Shown here one piece after another: positions 1 through 7,363 of a stretch of 13,800 nucleotides of DNA (positions are counted from its first letter, which is position 1; the number at the start of each line of letters is the position of its first letter). The DNA is from JANMQK01 sp031370485 (GTDB lineage Bacteria; Acidobacteriota; Polarisedimenticolia; Gp22-AA2). A program made the translations under genes and the position numbers. The notes below the pieces were generated by a model. It worked only from the letters and a program-made list of their open reading frames with translations, did no database searches and was not told where the DNA came from. Location: NCBI GenBank assembly GCA_031370485.1, contig JANMQK010000289.1, positions 1 through 13,800 of the forward strand, read 5' to 3'.

Positions 1-1575
1 CTGGAGCGGACGATCCACTCGCTGCCTCCGAAAAACGACCCGTATGAGAATCCCTTTGTCGACCCGATCGTCCTGTTCGACGCGGCAACAGGAGCGCCGC
101 GGGCGCGGATCCTGTACGAGCGCCACCATGTCGATCCGCCCTTCCCGCCGCCGGGGAACGATTGCTTCCCGACGAACCTGGGGCTTGATCTGCAAATCTT
201 CGGCGGACCGGCGACACACCTGCAGGCCTCCGGGCCTATCACGGTGCAGCGCGGCGGGCCCTACTCGTCCGGCCGCTGCTCCGGAAGCCAGTCGATCTGC
301 ACCACCACCGCCAGCTGCCCGCCCGGCGAGACCTGCAACCCGGCGCAGACCATCGACACCGAGATGGTGTCGATGACTCTCACCGGTTCAGACCCGCTCC
401 TGGGTCCGTACCAGGTCCGCGAGAGCCCAACTCGGCAGTCGACCGGCCAGACGCAGAGCCGGACGCCTCTTAGCAGCTACGCGGCGGATTCGTTCTTCGA
501 CATCTTCGTCGACATCGACACCACGCAGGGCTCTTTCCACACCGTCAACCCTGCGCCGCTCAGCGGCTTCACCGGACCCCAACCGGGAGTGCGCAACATA
601 CCGCCCGATCCCGGTACGAGCTATCGCTCCGCGGCCGGGCAGGACATCCCGATTGCGAACCAGAGCGGGCAGGTCGTGGGAGCCATCAGGAACATCGACC
701 ACAGCCTGCAGCCTCCGGTCTCGTGGCAGCCGCCGCCGCCGCCCGAGAAGTATTGTTTCGACTCGTGGATCACGCTGAAGATCACCATCTACAACCCCTT
801 CTGCATGGACACGATCATGATTCCGGGCAGCTTCCGGATCCTTCGCGGCGGGCCGACCGATCCGGGTGATGGCAGGGACCTGATGAAGACCCTGATGGCC
901 AACGGCCTGCTCGACGGCACGAGCCAGTGCGGCGGCGCCCTGCGGCTGTCTCTCGCGCCGACCCGCGCCTCCTCGGGCGAGGTCCGCTCGCTCGCGCCGG
1001 CGGAGAATTTCCCGGCCGATTCGTTCTTCGACGTCTTCGTCGAGTTGGACAGCGCCGCCCTCGGGCACCTGAACACCGACCCGAACACTCCCACCCACAT
1101 GCGGACCACGATTAACGCGGTGCCGCCCGAGTCCGGGGAGATCTACTACGGCCCCGGCACGGTGATCCCGATCTACAACGCCGCGGGCGTGCAGATCGGC
1201 GAGATCCTCGAGGTCGAGCACATCGTGCACGGACAAATCACCTGTCCGCCGATCTTCCATCGGACGCTCACGCTGGACGCGGGTACCGGGATCATCATCA
1301 TAATCGCGCTGCCCGGCAGCGGCGGCGGGGGAGGGGTCCTTTCCGACGTGGCGCGCGGCGATGTGGCCCAGATGAAAGCGGGCGGCGGGAACTTCTCCGC
1401 GGCGACGTGCATTGCGAACAACCTCCCGGGCGGGAACGATCCGACACGCCCGCTCCGCGGCAGGGCGTTTTACTACGTCGCGCGCGACGTGTTCGATACC
1501 TTCCAGGACACCTGGAACACCGAAGAGCCCGGACAGACGGGCAACCGGGACACAACGCTCACAGCCTGTCCCTGA
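1..1575 (+). CDS. Partial (5' end missing) secreted-type repeat protein with conserved C-terminal tail, function unknown
   Basis: The frame is open from the first base to a TGA at 1573-1575, so 524 C-terminal residues are visible and the start lies outside the window. The protein contains two diverged tandem modules. Each has an RGGP motif (residues 84-87 and 282-285), an ADSFFD(I/V)FV motif (around 162-170 and 339-347), and then an IPI.N..G...G.I block ending near a Pro-Pro. The first module carries a short Cys-rich insert around residues 92-112. The last ~75 residues form a separate tail: a Gly-rich linker, 'GGGNFSAATC', 'AFYYVAR', 'GNRD' and a terminal Cys-Pro. I recognise such tails from large extracellular proteins of high-GC soil bacteria but know no assigned function. 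Cys content and low-complexity linkers fit export, but the signal peptide would be upstream. A strong terminator follows directly. Real coding region: high confidence; function: unknown. Confidence 0.85.
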   Translation: MERTIHSLPPKNDPYENPFVDPIVLFDAATGAPRARILYERHHVDPPFPPPGNDCFPTNLGLDLQIFGGPATHLQASGPITVQRGGPYSSGRCSGSQSICTTTASCPPGETCNPAQTIDTEMVSMTLTGSDPLLGPYQVRESPTRQSTGQTQSRTPLSSYAADSFFDIFVDIDTTQGSFHTVNPAPLSGFTGPQPGVRNIPPDPGTSYRSAAGQDIPIANQSGQVVGAIRNIDHSLQPPVSWQPPPPPEKYCFDSWITLKITIYNPFCMDTIMIPGSFRILRGGPTDPGDGRDLMKTLMANGLLDGTSQCGGALRLSLAPTRASSGEVRSLAPAENFPADSFFDVFVELDSAALGHLNTDPNTPTHMRTTINAVPPESGEIYYGPGTVIPIYNAAGVQIGEILEVEHIVHGQITCPPIFHRTLTLDAGTGIIIIIALPGSGGGGGVLSDVARGDVAQMKAGGGNFSAATCIANNLPGGNDPTRPLRGRAFYYVARDVFDTFQDTWNTEEPGQTGNRDTTLTACP

Positions 1576-1598
1576 AGCACCGGCCACCGGCCTGAATT

Positions 1599-1636
1599 CC
1601 GGCCACCCTCGCGAAAGCGGGGGTGGCCGGTTGTTT
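1599..1636 (+). terminator. Intrinsic terminator after the partial repeat protein gene
   Basis: A 14-bp stem (1599-1612 with 1617-1630, one T-G wobble, otherwise perfect) closes on a GAAA tetraloop at 1613-1616. It is followed by TTGTTT at 1631-1636. It lies 23 bases after the stop codon of the upstream gene and before the candidate promoter of the next operon, so it separates the two transcription units. Confidence 0.85.
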
Positions 1637-1649
1637 CTGGGGGCCGCGC

Positions 1650-1679
1650 TTGCGCCGTCGGCGGCGGCGGGGTTAGACT
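1650..1679 (+). promoter_or_regulatory. Candidate sigma70-like promoter of the LolA-like/ABC operon
   Basis: TTGCGC at 1650-1655, an 18-base spacer and TAGACT at 1674-1679 approximate the -35/-10 consensus. The pair sits between the terminator and the ATG at 1713 and would give a leader of about 25-30 bases. This is judged by eye in GC-rich DNA, and the -35 match is imperfect. Confidence 0.4.
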
Positions 1680-1712
1680 CGGCGCCTCACGGCAAGGGTG
1701 TGGTGCCACTCC

Positions 1713-2612
1713 ATGCGATTCATGCGCTGCTCGGGGATTCTTGTCTTTCTGCTCGCCGTACGGGTGCCCGGGCCGCTCCCCGCGGCCCCAGGACCCGGTT
1801 CGGCGCCCGCGCCCCCTCCCGCCGCGGCGCCCGAACCGCCGTCCGCGCAATATTCCGCCGCCGAGATCCTGCGCCGCGCGGAGGAGATTCGCAGCCCGGA
1901 GAGCGACTACGTGGTGGAATTCACCCTGCAGGCGATCAATCCCACCTCCGTCTGGAAGGAACGCAAGTCGCGCTACACGATGATCGCGCACGGGAAGGAC
2001 TATTCCCTGGTGATGATGCGGGAGCCCGCGCAGTTCTACCCGGGGACGCTTCTCATCATGCGGGGGCTGTACTGGTTCCTGCTGCCGAAGGCCGAAAGGC
2101 CGCTACAGCTCTCGGCTCAGAACGTGCTCGATGGAGACATTTCCAACGGGGACCTGGCGCGCGGGAACCTGGTGCGCAACTACACCGCGAGGCTGGACGG
2201 CGAGGAAAAGGTGGGAGGCGACCGCTGCTGGCGCCTCGAGCTGGCGCTGACCGGGTACGAAGCCAACTACCCCCGTATCCGTTGCTGGGTCGAGAAGGAG
2301 AATTTCCGGCCCCGGAAGTTCGAGTACTACGGCAAGACGGGCGCCCTGCTCAAGACCGCGCTTTACCAGGATTATGGGAAGACGAAGCTGGGAGTCCGGC
2401 CGGCGCGGATCGAGGTGACCTCGCCGGGACGCCCGGACGAAACGACCACCCTGCACTTTTCGGACGTTCGACCGCTCGAGCTGTCGCGCGTCAGTTTCAC
2501 GACCGGGGGCCTCGTCGCCTTCAGGGACGCCGCGAAGAGCCTGCGGGGCGCGGACGGCACGCAGTCGAGCGTCGAGGATGTCATCGCGTCTCTTGACCGG
2601 GACGGGTCTTGA
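1713..2612 (+). CDS. LolA-like outer-membrane lipoprotein-sorting protein
   Basis: A 299-residue protein with an N-terminal signal peptide: basic start, hydrophobic stretch at residues 8-18, likely cleavage near the Ala-Ala at 24-25, no lipobox. A Pro/Ala-rich linker runs to about residue 45. The rest looks like the LolA-like fold of the 'outer membrane lipoprotein-sorting protein' family. Visible landmarks are the 'MRGLYWFLLPKAER' strand region near 115-130, then 'LDGDISNGDLAR', and a C-terminal part describing a substrate-facing beta sheet ('EKENFRPRKFEYYGK'). Family members are periplasmic carriers for lipoproteins or other lipids, encoded beside LolD/LolC/E-like ABC genes as here. A GTG at 1698 would add five residues ahead of the signal peptide, so the ATG at 1713 is preferred; AAGGG at 1694-1698 is a weak ribosome site. 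The stop overlaps the next start. The family call is good; the cargo is not known. Confidence 0.8.
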   Translation: MRFMRCSGILVFLLAVRVPGPLPAAPGPGSAPAPPPAAAPEPPSAQYSAAEILRRAEEIRSPESDYVVEFTLQAINPTSVWKERKSRYTMIAHGKDYSLVMMREPAQFYPGTLLIMRGLYWFLLPKAERPLQLSAQNVLDGDISNGDLARGNLVRNYTARLDGEEKVGGDRCWRLELALTGYEANYPRIRCWVEKENFRPRKFEYYGKTGALLKTALYQDYGKTKLGVRPARIEVTSPGRPDETTTLHFSDVRPLELSRVSFTTGGLVAFRDAAKSLRGADGTQSSVEDVIASLDRDGS

Positions 2613-3283
2613 TCCGCCTGGAGTCGGTCGGCAAGGTCTACGGATCGGGACCCGGACGGGCGATCGCCCTCGACGCGGTCTCGGTCAGCATCGAACCGGG
2701 CCAGTTCGTCGCGGTGGCCGGACCCTCCGGCAGCGGGAAGACGAGCCTCCTCAACCTGATCGGCGCCCTCGACGACCCGACCTCGGGGACGGTGTCGATC
2801 GACGGCAAGCGGCTGCGCGACCTCTCCGAGGACGAGCGGGCCGACCTCCGGCTGCGCACGGTCGGATTCATCTTCCAGCACTTCAACCTGATCCCGGTGC
2901 TGACCGCCGCGGAGAACGTCGAGCTCCCGCTCCTGTTCCGTCCGATCGGCGCCGCCGAGAGGCGCCGCCGGGTGGCCCGCGCCCTGGAAAGGGTCGGGCT
3001 GGGCGCCAAGCGGCAGCGCCACCCACGGGAGCTGAGCGGCGGCGAGCTGCAGCGCGTCGCCGTGGCCCGCGCGCTGGCGGGGGAGCCCGCGATCGTCCTT
3101 GCCGACGAGCCGACCGCCAACCTGGATCATGAGACCGGGGCGGCGGTGATCGGATTGATGCACGAGCTGAACCGGGAAAACCGGACCACGTTTCTCTACG
3201 CCAGCCACGACCCTGAGCTGATCCGGCTCGCGGATCGCGTCGTGCGGCTGCGTGACGGACGCCTCCTCGCGGAGGGCGCGTGA
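2609..3283 (+). CDS. ABC transporter ATP-binding protein, LolD/MacB type
   Basis: A 224-residue cytoplasmic ATPase with all ABC motifs in order: Walker A 'GPSGSGKT' (around 39-46), Q-loop 'FQHFN' (around 89-93), signature 'LSGGELQR', Walker B 'IVLADEPT' and the H-loop in 'SHDP'. Length and spacing match the LolD/MacB/FtsE group that drives mechanotransmission permeases rather than importers. The start is a TTG at 2609, chosen because the ABC fold begins immediately ('IRLESVGKVY') and because it gives a 4-base overlap with the upstream stop, indicating translational coupling. It should pair with the permease encoded next. LolD is the likeliest analogue because of the LolA-like neighbour, but MacB-type export cannot be excluded. 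Confidence 0.93.
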   Translation: MIRLESVGKVYGSGPGRAIALDAVSVSIEPGQFVAVAGPSGSGKTSLLNLIGALDDPTSGTVSIDGKRLRDLSEDERADLRLRTVGFIFQHFNLIPVLTAAENVELPLLFRPIGAAERRRRVARALERVGLGAKRQRHPRELSGGELQRVAVARALAGEPAIVLADEPTANLDHETGAAVIGLMHELNRENRTTFLYASHDPELIRLADRVVRLRDGRLLAEGA

Positions 3284-4509
3284 TGCTGTTTCTGCGGCTG
3301 GCGCTCAGGAACGTCTTCCGCGACCGCGTCCGGACGGCGGTCGCGCTTCTCGCCATCGGCGTCGGCTGCGCCGCCCTGATCGTCAACGGCGGCGTCATCT
3401 ACAACATCTTCGAGGAGCTGCGTGAGGACGCGATCCGCGGCCGGCACGCGCACCTGCAAATCTACAGGCGCGGCTACACCGACAACCATTTGAAGGACCC
3501 CGGCGCCTACCTGATCCCGCGGGCCGAGGCCGAGCGGATCCTGTCGCTGGTGCGGGCCCAGCCGCACGTGGAGAGGATCACGCGCCAGAGGGAGTTCTCC
3601 GGGATGATCTCCGCGGGCGATCGCTACGTCTCGTTCGTCGGGATCGGCGTCGATCCCGGGGAGGACGCCGAGTTCAGCCGGCACGCCGTGCTGCGCCGCG
3701 GCGAGCCGCTGTCTTCACAGGAACCCTACGGGATGCTGTGCGGTCTGGGGCTCGCCGAGCGGTTCGCGGGGGAACCCGGGCGAGTGGTCACGCTGATGAC
3801 CAACACGGAGAGCGGCGCTCTCAACGCCGTGGACGTGAAGGTGCGCGGCATCTTCGAGGGGGGGATGAAGGCCTACGACGACTGGACGCTCAAGCTGCCG
3901 CTCCAGGCGGTGGAAGAGCTGCTGCTCGACGATCGGACGGAGAAAATCCTCGTTCTCCTGGACCATACGGAGGAGGTGCCCGAGGTCCAGCGCTCCCTGG
4001 AGGGGCTCTTCGCAACACAGGGGCTCGATCTCGAGACGCGGTCATGGCGCGATCTGGCGCTCTTCCATAACCAGGTGGTCGGGTTGTTCAACCGCGAGCT
4101 CGACGTGATCAAGCTGATCATCGCGACGATCGTGGTGCTCGGGATCGCCAACACCATCGGCATGTCGATCGTCGAGCGCCGGGTGGAACTCGCGACACTT
4201 CGGGCGCTGGGGATTCGTAGCGGGGCGATCGCCAGGCTGCTGTTCACCGAGGCCCTGCTCACGGGCCTGATGGGGGGCGTGCTCGGCGTTGCGCTGGGAT
4301 GCGCCATCGCCTGGGTCGTGAGCGCCATCGGCATCACGTTCCCCTCGCCTCCCGGCGCGACGCGGCCGTTCGTCGGTGGGGTCGATGTCGTGCCCGGCAT
4401 TGTGGTGTTCGCGTTCCTGCTGTCGGTCGGCGCGACGCTCCTGGCGGCGATCCTGCCCATCCTGAAGGCCCGGCGCTGGTCGATCGCCCATGTGCTGCGC
4501 GGCGCCTGA
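3283..4509 (+). CDS. ABC transporter permease, LolC/LolE-MacB (FtsX) family
   Basis: About 408 residues with the four-helix layout of FtsX-type permeases: one N-terminal helix (about 18-42), a large extracytoplasmic MacB-like domain (about 43-270), then three helices (about 277-297, 320-350, 371-395). The coupling segment 'ERRVELATLRALG' follows helix 2, and a basic C-terminus ends the protein. It should form a homodimer with the upstream ATPase and extract or push substrate at the inner membrane. GGAGG at 3271-3275 lies 7 bases before the ATG at 3283, whose A is the last base of the preceding TGA; a GTG at 3280 would add one Met and is the alternative start. Only one permease is present, suggesting a LolF-like or homodimeric arrangement instead of a LolC plus LolE pair. 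The gene ends 23 bases before the convergent methyltransferase gene. Confidence 0.92.
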   Translation: MLFLRLALRNVFRDRVRTAVALLAIGVGCAALIVNGGVIYNIFEELREDAIRGRHAHLQIYRRGYTDNHLKDPGAYLIPRAEAERILSLVRAQPHVERITRQREFSGMISAGDRYVSFVGIGVDPGEDAEFSRHAVLRRGEPLSSQEPYGMLCGLGLAERFAGEPGRVVTLMTNTESGALNAVDVKVRGIFEGGMKAYDDWTLKLPLQAVEELLLDDRTEKILVLLDHTEEVPEVQRSLEGLFATQGLDLETRSWRDLALFHNQVVGLFNRELDVIKLIIATIVVLGIANTIGMSIVERRVELATLRALGIRSGAIARLLFTEALLTGLMGGVLGVALGCAIAWVVSAIGITFPSPPGATRPFVGGVDVVPGIVVFAFLLSVGATLLAAILPILKARRWSIAHVLRGA

Positions 4510-4532
4510 ACCGCCCGCCCCGCCGTTGCCCC

Positions 4533-5285
4533 TCACCCCGGCTTCTTGAGAACGGCCAGCCGGTAGGTCCGCAGAACCGGAACCCTGCCGAGCAGGTCGC
4601 AGAATCCCTCCGACCAGGGGGCGATGAGCCGCGCCAGCGGCGGCAGCAGAACGTGCGTGCTCGATTCGATCCTGAGCCCTGGAAAGATGGCCCGGAGGGA
4701 GCGCAGCCCCACCGCGACCCGGCCGCGTGGCGGCAGGCGCGGGAACCGGAGATCGAGCGAGACGATCTGCCCGCCCGGACGAAGGACGCGCAGCATCTCG
4801 CGGCCGAGGGCCTGTCTCCTGGCGCCGTCCGGGACGGAAGAGAGCATCATGTACTGCGCCACGATGTCGAAGGCGCCGTCCTTGAACGGCAGCCGGATCC
4901 CGTCGGCGCAGACGACCGCCATCCCCGGGCGCGCCGGCCTCGGGCCGGACAGCGCCCCGAGAAGCAGATCGACGCCGACGACCCGCCCGAGACCCCCTTC
5001 CTCCAGGGCGATGCGGGCGAGCTCCTCGCCCGGGCCGCACCCCACTTCCAGGTAGTTCCTCGCGGACGTCGCGCGACAGATCCGCCGGACGGCCCCCAGG
5101 ATGGCCGCGTGACGCCTTGCGGCGATGAACCGGTTCCCCGGGCGGGAGGGGTCGTGGCGCTCGCTGAAATCGGCCGAGCCATAGAACTCCCGCAGCCGAT
5201 CGCGCTCGGAGAGAGAGCCGCGGGACCGGTCCGCGTCCCCGGCCGGACGATCGTCCCCGTCCCGGCGATGACCTCCGGCCGTCAT
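4533..5285 (-). CDS. Class I SAM-dependent methyltransferase
   Basis: A 250-residue protein with a Rossmann-type methyltransferase fold. SAM-binding motif I is 'EVGCGPG' at 80-86, followed by 'VVGVDLL' (motif II region), 'ADGIRLPFKDGAFDIVAQ' (motifs III/IV) and 'MLRVLRPGGQIVSLDL' (motif V/VI region). These are features of the Methyltransf_11/25 group acting on small molecules or lipids. The first ~45 residues are charged and of low complexity. The reading frame stays open upstream through the neighbouring gene, but the ATG at 5285 is preferred because it forms an ATGA overlap with that gene's stop and leaves a normal-length enzyme. It is the second gene of an operon with the lipase maturation factor fusion. 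The substrate cannot be inferred. Confidence 0.88.
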   Translation of the reverse strand: MTAGGHRRDGDDRPAGDADRSRGSLSERDRLREFYGSADFSERHDPSRPGNRFIAARRHAAILGAVRRICRATSARNYLEVGCGPGEELARIALEEGGLGRVVGVDLLLGALSGPRPARPGMAVVCADGIRLPFKDGAFDIVAQYMMLSSVPDGARRQALGREMLRVLRPGGQIVSLDLRFPRLPPRGRVAVGLRSLRAIFPGLRIESSTHVLLPPLARLIAPWSEGFCDLLGRVPVLRTYRLAVLKKPG

Positions 5286-7120
5286 GGTCCGGGGAGGGCG
5301 CCGCCGCCCGGAACCGGGGAGAGCGTCTGCACGGGGCTGTAGGGTCCCCGGTAGACTTTCCGCCACCAGGAGCCGCCGGTGTTCCGCTCGGCGTACCCGG
5401 TGAAGGAATACTCGTAGAGGCTCGAGCGGATGTAGCGGGGCGGCCCCTCGGGGAACGGGTCCGTGTCGAGAAGCGCCAGGACGTCGGGCGATCCTTGAAG
5501 CAGCCTCACCAGGAAGGCCTGGAACCAGGGCGAGCCGCGCTGGTTGCCGAGGGCCGCGAACCACATCTGCCAGTCGAGACGGGGCATGTGGGGCGCCACG
5601 AACGGGGGCGTGTGGTTTACCTCCCCCGGCTTCCACTTGAACTCGTAGGCTTTCCAGGTGGCGCCGTCGTTGCTGCCTTCCACGATGATTTCCGGCCGCG
5701 TCGTGGTCATCACGGCGAACAACCCGTAGCCGTTGGCGATCCGCAGGGGCGAGAGGGCCTCGACAAGTTCCACCACCGGGGCGGGCCAGGGAATCCGCCA
5801 GCGGAATCTCATGCTCATCTCGAACGAGGTGGCCACGACCAGGACAGCGACCAGCGGCGCCGTGATCCAGAGCGGCCAGCGCCGCGGCCGCGCGGCGGGC
5901 CTCCCGCCAAGCCACCGGGCCGGCCAGACCGAATCGTCAAGCGCCGCGAGGCACAGCACGATCGTCAATAGATTGAAGAACCCGTAGTTTCCGGTCGCGG
6001 CGATGAGCGCCTGCAGGAACAGGATGAGGCCGCAACCGGCGTATCGCAGCCGGCGCGGCGTGAACAGCAGGAACGGAGCGCCCAGCTCGATGGCGAACAT
6101 CGCGACTGCGGAGATCGACTGGAACCAGGCTGGCAGCTGCTGCATGTACCAGGCCGTCCAGGGAGGCAGCGGCTGCGTCTGGTAGTGATAGTCGAGGGCC
6201 GTCAGGTTGCGCCATGTCGGGTCTCCGCTCGTGAGCTTGACCATCCCCGAGGAGAACATCAGGCGGAAGAGCAGCCAGCGCACGAGCCAGAGGACGGCGC
6301 GCGGGGCGGGGGAGGGGCAGGGGATCCGGCACCTCGGGCGCCAGGGCGCCGCGAGAATCGCCAGGAACCCCGCCTCGAGGAGCAGGATGTCCCACTGGAA
6401 GTTCAGGAACGTGCGGCAGGCGACACTGAGCGACAGGTAGAAGACCCAGCAGAGCGCCAGGCACGGGCCCACCGCCAGGCCGGCGATCGCCAGGAGCGAC
6501 AGCGCCGCGCCGCCCCAGCAGAGGAGCCGCAGGGCGCCGTCGCTCGCGTCCAGCCAGCAGAGTGTCGGCAGCAGCCAGAACCGCTCGGCGCCGTACCGCG
6601 CGCCGACCGCATCGAGAAAAGACGCGGCGGGAAGTATCCCGTTCCGCCCCGCCAGCCCGATGACCTGCGCACCCAGCGAGACGAAGGCCGCGAGGTAGAC
6701 CACGCCCACGCCCCGGCCCAGAAGACACGAGGCGATTCGGTAGGTGGGGGGCTCGGGATGGTCCCCCCAGAGGAGGCGCGTGACCCGGGAGAAGGCCTTC
6801 CTATGCGACGCGACCAGCCGGTAGGCGGCCTCGCTCGCGGCGGCGAAGCCGGGGACATGCCGGTAGAGCCGGAGGAGAAGGCCCCCCGACGGCGCCAGAG
6901 CGAGTGCGCGGAAAATCCCGGCGGTCCCCGCGTGCGCCTTGCCGTCAGCGTCGATGAACTGGATCGACCGGGCGAAGGCCTCGGGAGGGATTTCCGGGAA
7001 GCGGCCCCCGGCCTCCTGCGACGGGGCGTAGTCGATCCGGTCGCCGATCCGGCCCTGGAGCCTGCGCACCCAGAAACGGCAGAACCCGCAGTCGCCATCG
7101 AAGAGGAGGAGAGGTTTCAT
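5282..7120 (-). CDS. DCC1-like thiol-disulfide oxidoreductase domain fused to a lipase maturation factor (LMF1) membrane protein
   Basis: A 612-residue protein in two parts. Residues 1 to about 115 form a DCC1/DUF393 thioredoxin-like domain with the signature 'FDGDCGFC' (Cys11 and Cys14, CxxC). From about 125 to 605 it matches the lipase maturation factor family: several membrane helices up to about 430, 'NFQWDILLLEAGFLA' (240-254), 'FSSGMVKLTSGDPTWRNLT' (289-307), 'YHYQTQPLP' (311-319), 'NGYGLFAVMTTTRPE' (463-477) and 'RLDWQMWFAAL' (514-524). In animals LMF1 is an ER membrane factor needed for lipase folding. The bacterial role is unknown, and a redox or folding task is inferred from the CxxC domain. 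The ATG at 7120 starts exactly at the DCC1 core. The gene overlaps the methyltransferase by four bases and has a good candidate promoter upstream. Confidence 0.9.
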   Translation of the reverse strand: MKPLLLFDGDCGFCRFWVRRLQGRIGDRIDYAPSQEAGGRFPEIPPEAFARSIQFIDADGKAHAGTAGIFRALALAPSGGLLLRLYRHVPGFAAASEAAYRLVASHRKAFSRVTRLLWGDHPEPPTYRIASCLLGRGVGVVYLAAFVSLGAQVIGLAGRNGILPAASFLDAVGARYGAERFWLLPTLCWLDASDGALRLLCWGGAALSLLAIAGLAVGPCLALCWVFYLSLSVACRTFLNFQWDILLLEAGFLAILAAPWRPRCRIPCPSPAPRAVLWLVRWLLFRLMFSSGMVKLTSGDPTWRNLTALDYHYQTQPLPPWTAWYMQQLPAWFQSISAVAMFAIELGAPFLLFTPRRLRYAGCGLILFLQALIAATGNYGFFNLLTIVLCLAALDDSVWPARWLGGRPAARPRRWPLWITAPLVAVLVVATSFEMSMRFRWRIPWPAPVVELVEALSPLRIANGYGLFAVMTTTRPEIIVEGSNDGATWKAYEFKWKPGEVNHTPPFVAPHMPRLDWQMWFAALGNQRGSPWFQAFLVRLLQGSPDVLALLDTDPFPEGPPRYIRSSLYEYSFTGYAERNTGGSWWRKVYRGPYSPVQTLSPVPGGGALPGP

Positions 7121-7194
7121 GGGGCGGTCGGGCGCGCGGCTGAGGCCAGAATCGATACCCCTCCGAGGATGTCCAGCGCACGGACGGACCGCGG

Positions 7195-7224
7195 ATTGTA
7201 TCGCCGGCGGCGGTCTGCGGGCAA
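7195..7224 (-). promoter_or_regulatory. Candidate sigma70-like promoter for the lipase maturation factor/methyltransferase operon
   Basis: Read on the minus strand, TTGCCC (7224-7219), an 18-base spacer and TACAAT (7200-7195) give a strong match to the housekeeping consensus. Transcription would begin near 7188, leaving a leader of about 65-70 bases before the ATG at 7120. No ribosome-binding site is obvious. Confidence 0.55.
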
Positions 7225-7288
7225 CGCCGGGTCCCGGGCAGCGGGGAAACCGCCGTATGGGGTGCCCGGCTCAACCGCGGCGTCCGCA

Positions 7289-7297
7289 TGCTAGTAT
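7289..7297 (+). promoter_or_regulatory. Candidate extended -10 promoter of the PuuD-like gene
   Basis: TG (7289-7290), one base, then TAGTAT (7292-7297) forms an extended -10 element without a convincing -35 box. The implied start near 7304 gives a ~60-base leader containing a small inverted repeat at 7308-7321 and a strong ribosome site. Confidence 0.35.
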
Positions 7298-7363
7298 CCG
7301 CATTCGAGCCCGAAGTCGGGCCACCGAAGTCCGGGCGAAAGCAGCCCCGAGGAGGAGGTTTTC

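Noticed and set aside
388..1587. A 399-codon minus-strand open frame over the first gene
   Set aside because: Its translation is Arg/Val/Asp-rich and shows no domain. The plus strand has internal repeats, a conserved tail and a properly placed terminator.
5286..5915. N-terminal extension of the methyltransferase frame into the upstream gene
   Set aside because: The extended translation is compositionally biased, has no domain, and overlaps the well-supported lipase maturation factor frame. The ATGA overlap at 5282-5285 is a natural start.
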